Source: Brevibacterium atlanticum
GTDB taxonomy: Bacteria; Actinomycetota; Actinomycetes; Actinomycetales; Brevibacteriaceae
Direction: 5' to 3'
NCBI RefSeq assembly: GCF_011617245.1
Contig: NZ_CP050152.1
Span: forward strand, 2,780,503-2,844,502
Length of the DNA: 64,000 nucleotides
Shown here: one piece after another, positions 35,381-42,830 of the stretch
Layout of the letters: every line of letters begins with the position of its first letter
Position numbering within the stretch: the first letter of the stretch is position 1
Made by a program: the position numbers and the translations under genes
Notes under the pieces: generated by a model
What the model was told of the DNA's origin: nothing
The model's input: only the letters and a program-made list of their open reading frames with translations
Database searches by the model: none

Positions 35381-35668
35381 ATGAGCAAAGCACATGAACT
35401 GACGAAGACCGCAGGCGCCTTCGACATCCGCAACTTCATCGGCGTCCTGCTGGGCATCTTCGGCATCATCCTCACGATCGCCGGAATGGTCAGCTTCACC
35501 CCCGACGAGGCGGAGCGCACCGGAGGCATCGACGCGAACCTGTGGACCGGTATCGGACTCCTCATCGCCGCGGTCCTCTTCCTCGCCTGGGCGAAGGTCC
35601 GCCCGATCCGCATCATCGAGGACACCGACGATGTCACCGGCACCGAGGCGGGGCCGAAGGCCGACTGA
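35381..35668 (+). CDS. Small two-helix membrane protein next to the symporter
   Basis: This 95-residue protein has two hydrophobic helices (FIGVLLGIFGIILTIAGMV and LWTGIGLLIAAVLFLAWAKV), an acidic loop between them (TPDEAERTGG) and an acidic C-terminus. I do not recognise a named family. The start is ATG 35381. An AAGGAG at 35363-35368 also allows GTG 35372. The position immediately behind the SSS gene suggests an accessory subunit, as is known for a few other sodium symporters. This is inference from linkage. Confidence 0.65.
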   Translation: MSKAHELTKTAGAFDIRNFIGVLLGIFGIILTIAGMVSFTPDEAERTGGIDANLWTGIGLLIAAVLFLAWAKVRPIRIIEDTDDVTGTEAGPKAD

Positions 35669-35673
35669 CCGTT

Positions 35674-35719
35674 CAGAACCCCCGTCGGCTGCCGCACTCG
35701 TACGCCGGCGGGGGTTCTG
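35674..35719. terminator. Bidirectional hairpin terminator between the symporter unit and the hydrolase
   Basis: Arms 35674-35688 (CAGAACCCCCGTCGG) and 35705-35719 (CCGGCGGGGGTTCTG) pair over 15 bases with one mismatch, separating two convergent units. Confidence 0.7.
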
Positions 35720-35732
35720 CGCGCCGAGGCGC

Positions 35733-36575
35733 TCAGAGCCCTGCCATCGCCTCCACCACCTCGGCGATGTCACCGGCGGGAATCGCCGTCGCCGCCTCGT
35801 CGAGGATGAGCAGGCGGGAGTTCGGGATCTCGCGGGCGAGCGCTTCGGCGTTGCCCATGGGAAAGAACGGATCCTGCCTCCCGTGGACGACGAGCGTGGG
35901 CAGCCTGAGTTCGGGCAGGCGTTCGCGCCAGCGCGGTCGGCAGTCGAGCCGGGAGAAGACCATGCCGAGCTGATCGGCCATGTGTGCGCCGGGATCGGAT
36001 GACTGCGTCCGCTCCCAGATCCGTGCAGCGACCCTGCGAGCGTCGTCGGGATCGTTCCCGAGCAGCCGAGCACCCTCGGCGGCATGGTCGGCGACCGCCT
36101 GTGAGTCCGTCCACTCCGGCATCGGTCGGGAGAAGAGACGGCCCATCACGGCGGCGTCATGATCGGGCAGATCCTCATCGACCGGCCCGGGGGCTACGGG
36201 ACGGGACCCGATGAGGGTGAGAGCAGAGAAGGCGTCGGGATGATCGAGGGCGGCAACCTGGGCGACCATGCCGCCGATGCCGATGCCTGCCAGGTGAGCA
36301 GGCGTGATGCTCAGGCAGGCAGCCAGGGACGCGGCATCAGCAGCGAGATCGCGCAGCGTGTAGTCGGGGGCCTCGGGATTCCCGCGGGTCGACGCCCCGG
36401 AACCGCGCAGATCGCAGCGGACGACGAATCGTCCGCGGTCGGCGAGCGATTCGCACAGGGCATCCGGCCAGGACAGCATTGTCGGAGCGCCGAGGCAGAG
36501 GACCGGCGGAGCCGTCTCGGTCCCGAAGCGCTCGACGCCGAGCACGACTCCATTGACCTCGCACGTGTCCATCAT
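35733..36575 (-). CDS. Alpha/beta-hydrolase fold protein lacking catalytic Ser and His
   Basis: This 280-residue protein resembles RdmC-like alpha/beta hydrolases (WPDALCESLADRGRFVVRCDLRGSGAST). At the nucleophile elbow, where GxSxGG is expected, it reads GIGIGG, so the serine is glycine. Near the end, the loop normally carrying the catalytic histidine reads DEAATAIP, with threonine at the histidine position. The acid loop VVHGRQDPFFP keeps its Asp. The frame is intact and has a strong GAGGAGG ribosome-binding site, so it is not an obvious pseudogene. It follows galK by 90 bases and may bind a ligand rather than catalyse. Confidence 0.8.
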   Translation of the reverse strand: MMDTCEVNGVVLGVERFGTETAPPVLCLGAPTMLSWPDALCESLADRGRFVVRCDLRGSGASTRGNPEAPDYTLRDLAADAASLAACLSITPAHLAGIGIGGMVAQVAALDHPDAFSALTLIGSRPVAPGPVDEDLPDHDAAVMGRLFSRPMPEWTDSQAVADHAAEGARLLGNDPDDARRVAARIWERTQSSDPGAHMADQLGMVFSRLDCRPRWRERLPELRLPTLVVHGRQDPFFPMGNAEALAREIPNSRLLILDEAATAIPAGDIAEVVEAMAGL

Positions 36576-36665
36576 GGCCTCCTCATCGAGTTCGGTTCAG
36601 AATCAGAACCTCGATTTCAATGATGAACCTATGAGGGTGGTGGGTCAATGGCCGGCGGTGGGCTC

Positions 36666-37940
36666 TCAGTCGAGGCGTCCGGCACCGGGGCCGGCGCTGA
36701 CGGCGAAGATGTCCGGGGCACGATATCCGCGCGCCGCGAAGTCATCGATCACGGCCGCACTGACCCGATCGACGGCGTCCTCGTCGATGAGCGCGATCGC
36801 CGAGCCGCCGAAGCCGCCGCCGATCATCCGCGCCCCGATGGCACCGGCGCCCATGGCGGCAGCGACAGCGCCATCGAGTTCGACGCATGAGACCTCATAG
36901 TCCTCGGACAGGGAGGTGTGGGAGGCGAGAAGGAGGTCGCCGATGCCGCGGATCCCGCCGCCGGCAGTGGATTCCCGACCGGTCGTTCGGGCCTGGCCGG
37001 CACCTTCGAGCCTCTCGATGGAGGCCAGCACCCGGGCATTCTCGCTGAACACGTGTCGCACCCGCTTCTGCTGTTCGTCGGTCAGGCCGCTCAGATCGGT
37101 TGAGTCGTCGATCTCGCGCAGGCTGTCGACGCCGAAGATCGCCGCGACGTCCTCGCAGGTCTTCCTCCGCACCCCGTAGCCGCTCTCGCTGTGGGAATGG
37201 GAGACGCGGGTGTCGATGACGAGCAGCTTCAGCCCCTCGGCGTCGAGGTCGAAGGGGATCTGCCGAGTGCTGAGGTCGCGGCAGTCGAGGAAGAGCGCGT
37301 GCCCGCCCTCGGTCATGATGGAGGCGGCCTGGTCGACGATGCCCGTGGGCGCTCCGACGAAGTCGTTCTCCGCACGCTGGGTGAGCAGCGCCTTCTCAGT
37401 ATCGCTCAGGCCGAGCCCGTAGACCTCGTCGAGGGCGATGAGCACCGCCACCTCGAGCGCGTGGGAGGACGAGAGTCCGGCACCGACCGGCACCGTCGAT
37501 TCGATGTAGAGGTCGAGGCCGCCGACGATCGTGCCGGTCGTCTTCCTGATCTCGTCGACCACGCCGGCGGGATGGCTGAGCCAGCCGCGCAGCACCCCGG
37601 GAGCGAGCTCCTCGGCCGTGAATTGGCCGGACAGTCGCAGCCCGGAATCGTCGCGATGATCGGAGATGATCCGGATGCTCTCGCCGCGCAGCGGCGGCTG
37701 TGCCGTTCCGCGGACGGGTTCGCCCGCCTCGGCGCTGTGGTTTTCGGGTCTCCGTCCGATCGCGATATGGACGGCACGGTCGATGGCGATGGGCAGGACG
37801 AACCCGTTGTTGTAATCGGTGTGCTCACCGATGATGTTGACTCGGCCGGGGGCGCGGAAGCAGCCGAGCGGCTCGTAGCCGAAGAGCGTGGTGAACTCGG
37901 CTGCGAGACTCGCGGCATTGGGGGCAGAGGGCTGGTTCAT
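36666..37940 (-). CDS. galK: Galactokinase
   Basis: This GHMP kinase phosphorylates galactose to galactose 1-phosphate, the entry to the Leloir pathway. It is 424 residues. The galactokinase signature GRVNIIGEHTDYNNGF is at residues 32-47. The GHMP ATP motif appears as VPVGAGLSSSHALE, and GGGFGGSAIALID is the third motif. A loop rich in Gly, Arg and Thr (ARTTGRESTAGGGIRGIG) lies before motif 3. The start overlaps the galT stop by 4 bases, so galT-galK is a coupled operon. Confidence 0.97.
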   Translation of the reverse strand: MNQPSAPNAASLAAEFTTLFGYEPLGCFRAPGRVNIIGEHTDYNNGFVLPIAIDRAVHIAIGRRPENHSAEAGEPVRGTAQPPLRGESIRIISDHRDDSGLRLSGQFTAEELAPGVLRGWLSHPAGVVDEIRKTTGTIVGGLDLYIESTVPVGAGLSSSHALEVAVLIALDEVYGLGLSDTEKALLTQRAENDFVGAPTGIVDQAASIMTEGGHALFLDCRDLSTRQIPFDLDAEGLKLLVIDTRVSHSHSESGYGVRRKTCEDVAAIFGVDSLREIDDSTDLSGLTDEQQKRVRHVFSENARVLASIERLEGAGQARTTGRESTAGGGIRGIGDLLLASHTSLSEDYEVSCVELDGAVAAAMGAGAIGARMIGGGFGGSAIALIDEDAVDRVSAAVIDDFAARGYRAPDIFAVSAGPGAGRLD

Positions 37941-39124
37941 CGGTCGCCGCCTTCACTGATGGTCGTCGCTGCAGCACGCCCCGTCGCCACACTCACCGCG
38001 CGCAGCCGGGCCGCGGTCTCCTCGGCGGAGACATCGCCGACGAAGGCACCCATGGCCGCTTCGGAGCCGGCGAGGAACTTCAGTTTGTTCTCCGCACGTC
38101 GCGGGCTCGTGATCTCGAGGTGCAGCCATTCGGCAGACGCGTCCGGGCTGTTGACCGGAGCCTGGTGCCAGGCAGCGATGTAGGGGGTGGGTGTCGGGTA
38201 GAGACCGTCGATGCGCTGCAGGATCTCGGGGTAGACCCGGGCGAGATCGTCGCGTTCGGCCTCGTCGAGTTCGGCGAGGCTCGGCACCTGGCGATGAGGG
38301 ACGATGTGGACCTCGATCGGCCAGCGCGCGGCGAAGGGGACGAAGGCGGAGAAGTGCTCGGACCGGACGATCATCCGCTCCCCGGCATTCTGTTCGAAGT
38401 CGAGGACGTCGCCCATGAGCACCCGTCCGGTCTCAGCGTGATACCGCTGAGCGCGGGCGCTGGTGATGGTGGTGTGCGGGGTGACATACGGGTAAGCATA
38501 GATCTGCCCGTGCGGGTGGTTCATCGTCACCCCGATCTCCTCTCCCCGGTTCTCGAAGACGAAGACCTGTTCGATGCCGGGAAGCGCCGACAGCTCGGCG
38601 GTGCGATGCGCCCAGGCGTCGATGACGGTGCGGGCCCGGGTCTGCCCGAGGCCGGCGAAGGACCCTTCGTGCTCGGAGGAGAACACGACGACCTCGCAGC
38701 GACCGTGGGCCGGGGCCGTCAGCGCGGACGAATCGAATCCTGCCTCACCGTCAGCCGCCTCGGCGAGATTCTCCGCCGAGATCGGCGCGGCGGGAACATC
38801 ACCGAGTCCGGGCCCGAGCGAGGGGAACCGGTTTTCGAAGACGACGACGTCGAAGTCGGCGGCCGGGATCTCGGTGTGGCGGCCGGGTGTGGACGGGCAC
38901 AGCGGGCAGTCGGCGGCTGCGGGCAGGTGCGTGCGCGACTGGCGGTGGGTGGCCACGGCGACCCATTCCCCGGTGAGCACGTCGAAGCGGAGAGTGCCGC
39001 TGTCGGGCCGGGCCTCGCTGGGGCGAGGATCGTCGTCGATCGCCGGTGCCGGGGAATCGGGGTCCTGGAAGAACAGCACGTCACGGCCGTCGGCCAGACT
39101 CGAACGGTGATGTGACGATGCCAT
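37937..39124 (-). CDS. galT: Galactose-1-phosphate uridylyltransferase
   Basis: This enzyme exchanges UMP between UDP-glucose and galactose 1-phosphate. It is 395 residues from ATG 39124, which has a GGGAGG ribosome-binding site. An alternative ATG 12 bases upstream is less well placed. The HIT-fold catalytic motif HPHGQIYAYP is present, as is the N-terminal metal-binding CPLCP. An N-terminal extension of about 45 acidic residues precedes LRFDVLTGEWVAV. It is the first gene of the galT-galK unit, and its promoter overlaps a candidate operator. Confidence 0.96.
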   Translation of the reverse strand: MASSHHRSSLADGRDVLFFQDPDSPAPAIDDDPRPSEARPDSGTLRFDVLTGEWVAVATHRQSRTHLPAAADCPLCPSTPGRHTEIPAADFDVVVFENRFPSLGPGLGDVPAAPISAENLAEAADGEAGFDSSALTAPAHGRCEVVVFSSEHEGSFAGLGQTRARTVIDAWAHRTAELSALPGIEQVFVFENRGEEIGVTMNHPHGQIYAYPYVTPHTTITSARAQRYHAETGRVLMGDVLDFEQNAGERMIVRSEHFSAFVPFAARWPIEVHIVPHRQVPSLAELDEAERDDLARVYPEILQRIDGLYPTPTPYIAAWHQAPVNSPDASAEWLHLEITSPRRAENKLKFLAGSEAAMGAFVGDVSAEETAARLRAVSVATGRAAATTISEGGDR

Positions 39125-39134
39125 CAGACCTCCC

Positions 39135-39160
39135 AAAACTGATCATTTTCGATCATAATG
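39135..39160 (-). promoter_or_regulatory. Candidate galactose operator 3 overlapping the galT -10
   Basis: On the minus strand TATGAT (39157-39152) is a good -10, and TGATCGAAAATGATCAG (39155-39139) overlaps it and the expected transcription start. The pattern TGAT-N6-TGA(T/A)CAG is shared with two other sites in the locus. A bound repressor would block the promoter directly. Confidence 0.6.
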
Positions 39161-39257
39161 CTAACATCCGAGGCACTCGGAGCGGGCGTTGCGCGTAGAA
39201 TATCTGCATCTGCGCTTCTCACCCCGACCCGCTTGCCGCCGCCGATCACGGAGACTC

Positions 39258-40253
39258 ATGACCACCTGCATCGAACTCGCCCGTGACGAGTCCTCGGCGG
39301 TCATCTCCCCCATCGGCGCGAGTCTGTTGAGCTTCACCGTGGGCGATCGCCCGGTCGTGGTGGCGATGGAGGCCTTCGACGGGGCCGTGCTCGCGCCCTG
39401 GCCCAATCGGATCGACGGCGGTCGCTTCGACTTCGACGGCACCGGTCATCGGCTGCCGATCACCGAGCCCGAACGCGACACTGCTCTGCACGGGCTCGTC
39501 GCCGACGTCGCATGGACTGTGGCCGAGCGCACCGAATCCGCGGTGCGCCTCGAATACGCCTTGGCTCAGTCGGAGGGGTATCCGTTCCCGTTCTCCCTGT
39601 CCGTCTCCTATGACCTCGCCGAGGCGGGGCTGCGGATCAGCGCGAGTGCTGTGAATACCGGGTCGGTTCGAGCACCGTTCGGATTCGGATTCCACCCGTG
39701 GCTCTCCCCTGGTGGCGGTGCGGATGCGGCGGCGGTTGACGGCGCACAGCTGCTCATTCCCGCCACCACCTGGTACGAGACCGACGACCGGCTCATTCCC
39801 ACAGGGGTGCGCCCGTTCGATGACGGCACGGCGGTCCCTGCCGATCACGTCGCCGATGAGGCCGCGTGCCTCGTATGCAAGGACTTCCGGGCTCTGCGCT
39901 CGATTCGCGGTGCGGTGCTCGACGATGCCTTCGGCGCTCCACGGCGCGGACCCGACGGATGGTCACGGGCCCGGCTCAAGCGTGTCGACGACCGTGAGAG
40001 CGTCATCGGTATGGGACCAGAGTTCCGCACCTGGCAGGTGTGCACCGGGGACGGTCTCGACCCGGAACTGGCACGGCGAGCGATCGCGATCGAGCCGATG
40101 ACATGCCCGCCGAACGCCTTCGCCGCGGGTGAGCCCGGGGAGGACTTCGACGTCGTCGGCCCCGGTGAGGAGCTCAGCGTGGCCTGGAGCATTTCGCTGG
40201 AGGCGAGCGGCGAACCCGCTGATGTGGATGCCGACACCGATGGAGCTGTCTGA
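39258..40253 (+). CDS. galM: Aldose 1-epimerase (galactose mutarotase) family protein
   Basis: This 331-residue beta-sandwich protein interconverts sugar anomers so that galactokinase receives alpha-galactose. The features LAPWPNRIDGGRFDF, ALHGLVADV, FGFGFHPWL and IAIEPMTCPPNAF are those of GalM-type enzymes. The His residues of HGL and FHPW and the Glu of AIEPMT correspond to the catalytic set. The start is ATG 39258 after an ACGGAG site. It is divergent from galT, 134 bases away. Some homologues act on other hexoses, so strict galactose specificity is inferred from position. Confidence 0.88.
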   Translation: MTTCIELARDESSAVISPIGASLLSFTVGDRPVVVAMEAFDGAVLAPWPNRIDGGRFDFDGTGHRLPITEPERDTALHGLVADVAWTVAERTESAVRLEYALAQSEGYPFPFSLSVSYDLAEAGLRISASAVNTGSVRAPFGFGFHPWLSPGGGADAAAVDGAQLLIPATTWYETDDRLIPTGVRPFDDGTAVPADHVADEAACLVCKDFRALRSIRGAVLDDAFGAPRRGPDGWSRARLKRVDDRESVIGMGPEFRTWQVCTGDGLDPELARRAIAIEPMTCPPNAFAAGEPGEDFDVVGPGEELSVAWSISLEASGEPADVDADTDGAV

Positions 40254-40390
40254 GCCGTCGCTCTGAGTGCGCCGCCAACATGACAACGAACCTTCCTCGG
40301 CCGGTGGCACCCTGATAGGTTGCGAATACAGGCAGTTTTCCAGCCGCTGCATTCCGCCCGGACTGCAGTCCATTCGCGAGAGGGGCGACC

Positions 40391-41110
40391 ATGTCGACAC
40401 CGCAGAACCCGAACGACCCGATCTCAGACCAGCCGGACCAGCCCGAGTCGAATCCCGGCGAGCAGCCCGACGCATCCCAGCAGGGAAACAGCGACTACGG
40501 GCAGACCGGCCAGACCGCCCAGTACGACTACTCGCAACCGGGCCAGAACGCCCAGAACGGGTACCAGCAGGGAACCTACGATCCCAACGCCTACCAGCAG
40601 CCCCCGCAGCAGGGCAGCCAGCAGGGAGCCTACGCTCAGCCCGATGCGTATCAGCAAGGCGCTTACCAGCAGGGATACAGTCAGGCCGACGGCTACCAAC
40701 AGGCTTATGCTCAGCCGGGAGCCTACGGTCAGCCCGGATACGCTCAGACCCCGCAGTCCGGAACCGGTGAGAAGGGCTTCTTCAAGTCACTCTTCGACTT
40801 CCGCTTCGACAGCTTCATCGCGGTCAAATGGGCCGGTTTCATCTACATCATCGCAATGATCGTCGCGGCGCTGTCGTACATCGGCACGATCGTCGCCGGT
40901 ATCAGCGCCGGCGTGGCGGCAGGATCGACCATGGCGTACTACAGCGGCGGACCGAGCTTCAATATCCTGCCGCTGATCCTCGCGATCGTCTTCGGCTGGA
41001 TCATCCCGGCCCTCTGGGTCATCGGAGTCCGCCTGGTCCTCGAGCTCATCGTGTCGAACATCAAGACCGCCGAGAACACGAAGAGGATCGCCGACTCCGT
41101 CTCCCGCTGA
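40391..41110 (+). CDS. DUF4282 membrane protein with Gln/Tyr-rich N-terminal tail
   Basis: This 239-residue protein is of unknown function. Residues 1-130 are low complexity, rich in Gln, Tyr, Gly, Pro and Asn with repeated YQQG/AYQQ and YAQP units. They are predicted to be disordered. A DUF4282 region follows, with FKSLFDFRFDSFIAVKWA and two transmembrane helices (about 150-180 and 195-220). Such prion-like tails on actinobacterial membrane proteins are common. A GAGAGGGG ribosome-binding site precedes ATG 40391. A terminator hairpin follows 31 bases after the stop. Confidence 0.8.
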   Translation: MSTPQNPNDPISDQPDQPESNPGEQPDASQQGNSDYGQTGQTAQYDYSQPGQNAQNGYQQGTYDPNAYQQPPQQGSQQGAYAQPDAYQQGAYQQGYSQADGYQQAYAQPGAYGQPGYAQTPQSGTGEKGFFKSLFDFRFDSFIAVKWAGFIYIIAMIVAALSYIGTIVAGISAGVAAGSTMAYYSGGPSFNILPLILAIVFGWIIPALWVIGVRLVLELIVSNIKTAENTKRIADSVSR

Positions 41111-41141
41111 GTCGGCTCCACAGCCACCCGTGAATTAGAGC

Positions 41142-41172
41142 GAGCCCCGCACCGAAGAACGATGCGGGGCTC
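41142..41172. terminator. Hairpin terminator between the DUF4282 gene and tRNA-Glu
   Basis: Perfect 10-base arms GAGCCCCGCA (41142-41151) and TGCGGGGCTC (41163-41172) enclose an 11-base loop. The structure serves the plus-strand gene and the minus-strand tRNA genes. Confidence 0.75.
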
Positions 41173-41177
41173 AGCCG

Positions 41178-41250
41178 TACCCCCGAGCAGATTCGAACTG
41201 CCGTTACCGCCTTGAGAGGGCGGCGTCCTAGGCCACTAGACGACGGGGGC
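41178..41250 (-). tRNA. tRNA-Glu, anticodon CTC
   Basis: This 73-nt tRNA reads 5' GCCCCCG and 3' CGGGGGT plus discriminator A. The anticodon stem CCGCC/GGCGG encloses CTCTCAA, which gives anticodon CTC. The T arm contains GTTCGAATC. No CCA is encoded. It lies 39 bases after tRNA-Gln on the same strand and is probably in the same transcript. Confidence 0.95.
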
Positions 41251-41289
41251 TAGAACAACTCACCTGGAATAACCTCCGGATGATGTCCG

Positions 41290-41361
41290 CTGGGCTACCA
41301 GGACTTGAACCTAGACTAAATGAACCAGAATCACTCGTGCTGCCAATTACACCATAGCCCA
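41290..41361 (-). tRNA. tRNA-Gln, anticodon CTG
   Basis: This 72-nt tRNA has acceptor arms TGGGCTA and TAGCCCA with discriminator G. The anticodon stem AGTGA/TCATT encloses TTCTGGT, so the anticodon is CTG. The T arm contains GTTCAAGTC. No CCA is encoded. Confidence 0.93.
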
Positions 41362-41411
41362 ATGCTTTTCACGGTCATCCCCGAGGAGATTTCCCTGAGC
41401 AACGAGATATA

Positions 41412-41441
41412 ACTCTACACAAGCAGACCGCTTCCGGACAA
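41412..41441 (-). promoter_or_regulatory. Candidate promoter of the tRNA-Gln/tRNA-Glu transcript
   Basis: On the minus strand TTGTCC (41441-41436) and TAGAGT (41417-41412) are 18 bases apart, about 50 bases before tRNA-Gln. The rest of 41362-41527 contains no coding frame. Confidence 0.4.
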
Positions 41442-41527
41442 ATCACAGAGGTCCCTTTTCAGTGTGACCTTCTTAACAGAATCGCACCTGCCCGTCGCCC
41501 GGTTCCAATCCCACCGGCGTGGACCGC

Positions 41528-42820
41528 TCACCCGCGGGCGAGGCCGATGAGCCGGTCGAGGACCCGATATCCGTCGGCGCGCAGACCGTTGTGTTCGTAC
41601 TCGTTCGTCACCCACGGCGTCACCCCGGACAGGTGCTCGGCCGTGGCCAGGGAATACTCCACAGGCACGTACGCGTCCTCGAAATACACCGCCGCCGCTC
41701 CGCGAACCTCGGCGGCCTGCAGGGCACCGACGTCGTAGAGGCTCGGCCACGAACGCCCGGCGACGAGGTCGGCCACCTCGGCGAAGGGGGTGAGCTCCGG
41801 ATCCTCGTGCAGGGATTCGGGTCCGGCATGTTCACCGGCCAGCAGGGTCGGGTCCTCACGGACGGCATCGGGCATCGCCCGCCTTGCCGCCCAATTCGTC
41901 ACGGTGCCGTCGGCCCAGCAGGACTCGTGGATGACCGCGTAGAGCGGGTTGCGTCCGGAGAACGGCAGCGACGCCGCCAGGTCGTGCCGGAACGCCGCCG
42001 AGGCGGGGTCGAGGTCGAGCAGATAGTGCAGCTTCTCGGGTCCGTCGGAGGCACCGAGGAAGTGCCCGAGGAGGCGGATCCGCCCCCCCGTCGCCCGCGC
42101 CCCACCGGGCAGGGGGATGCCGTCTCCCGCGGAGGCGAGTTCGACCAGCCGCCGCATCTTCTCCCGGTCGCCGGGGAAGGCACGGTAGAACTGTTCGGAC
42201 TTGCGGATCATGCCCTCCCAGGTCCGTCCGTAGACGTCGACCGGGTCGAGTCCGATGGCGGGCAGCCCACCGGTGAAGTACACCTCGCGCAGCGACGTGG
42301 CATGCGCGGACACATACCGCAGCGTGGTGAACCCGCCGAAGGACTGGCCGAGCAGGGACCAGGAATCCGCGCCGAGGTGGCCTCGCAGGATCTCCGCATC
42401 CTCAACGATCGAATCGGCGCGGAAGAACGACAGCGCCTCGGCGATTGCGGCGGGATCCTCACCGACGGCCTCGAGCCCGGTGATCCGGCCGTCCACGGAA
42501 CCGATCGGATTCGATCGGCCCGTGCCGCGCTGGTCGAGCATGACGACCCGGAACTCCTCCAAGGCGCGCGCCAGCCAGGATCCGGAGCTCACCGGTGTCA
42601 CCGGGCGTGGAGCCTCGACCCCGGGCCCGCCCTGGAGGAATACGAGGAAGGGCTTGTGGCTGTCCGCCTCGGCGGCGATGATCCGCGCGAAGACGGTGAG
42701 CGTCTGCGGCAGACTCACCCCAGGGTCCGCCCTCCCGAAATGATCGAAGGGCACATCGACGGTGACATCGGTGAGGTGCAGTCCCCCACGCGTCCAGGTC
42801 GTCTGCTCGCTCATGCTCAA
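41528..42820 (-). CDS. Alpha/beta-hydrolase, S33 proline iminopeptidase-like
   Basis: This 430-residue cytosolic protein resembles prolyl aminopeptidases (MEROPS S33), which remove N-terminal proline from peptides. FLQGGPGVEAPRP is the oxyanion-hole HGGPG-type motif, and MLDQRGTGRS follows. The nucleophile elbow is GQSFGGF, and EYEHNGLRADG near the end supplies the likely catalytic histidine. All three regions are intact. It begins 11 bases after the gltX stop on the same strand, so it may be co-transcribed. The exact substrate is not known. Confidence 0.85.
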   Translation of the reverse strand: MSMSEQTTWTRGGLHLTDVTVDVPFDHFGRADPGVSLPQTLTVFARIIAAEADSHKPFLVFLQGGPGVEAPRPVTPVSSGSWLARALEEFRVVMLDQRGTGRSNPIGSVDGRITGLEAVGEDPAAIAEALSFFRADSIVEDAEILRGHLGADSWSLLGQSFGGFTTLRYVSAHATSLREVYFTGGLPAIGLDPVDVYGRTWEGMIRKSEQFYRAFPGDREKMRRLVELASAGDGIPLPGGARATGGRIRLLGHFLGASDGPEKLHYLLDLDPASAAFRHDLAASLPFSGRNPLYAVIHESCWADGTVTNWAARRAMPDAVREDPTLLAGEHAGPESLHEDPELTPFAEVADLVAGRSWPSLYDVGALQAAEVRGAAAVYFEDAYVPVEYSLATAEHLSGVTPWVTNEYEHNGLRADGYRVLDRLIGLARG

Positions 42821-42830
42821 TGCCCCGGGT

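Noticed and set aside
33555..35393. A 612-codon open frame on the minus strand opposite the SSS symporter
   Set aside because: Its translation is highly charged and His/Arg/Asp-rich, typical of the antisense of high-GC coding DNA. The plus-strand frame is a clear membrane transporter.
35733..36575. The hydrolase without Ser/His as a pseudogene
   Set aside because: The frame is full length with a strong ribosome-binding site and no disruption, so a non-catalytic protein is the simpler reading.
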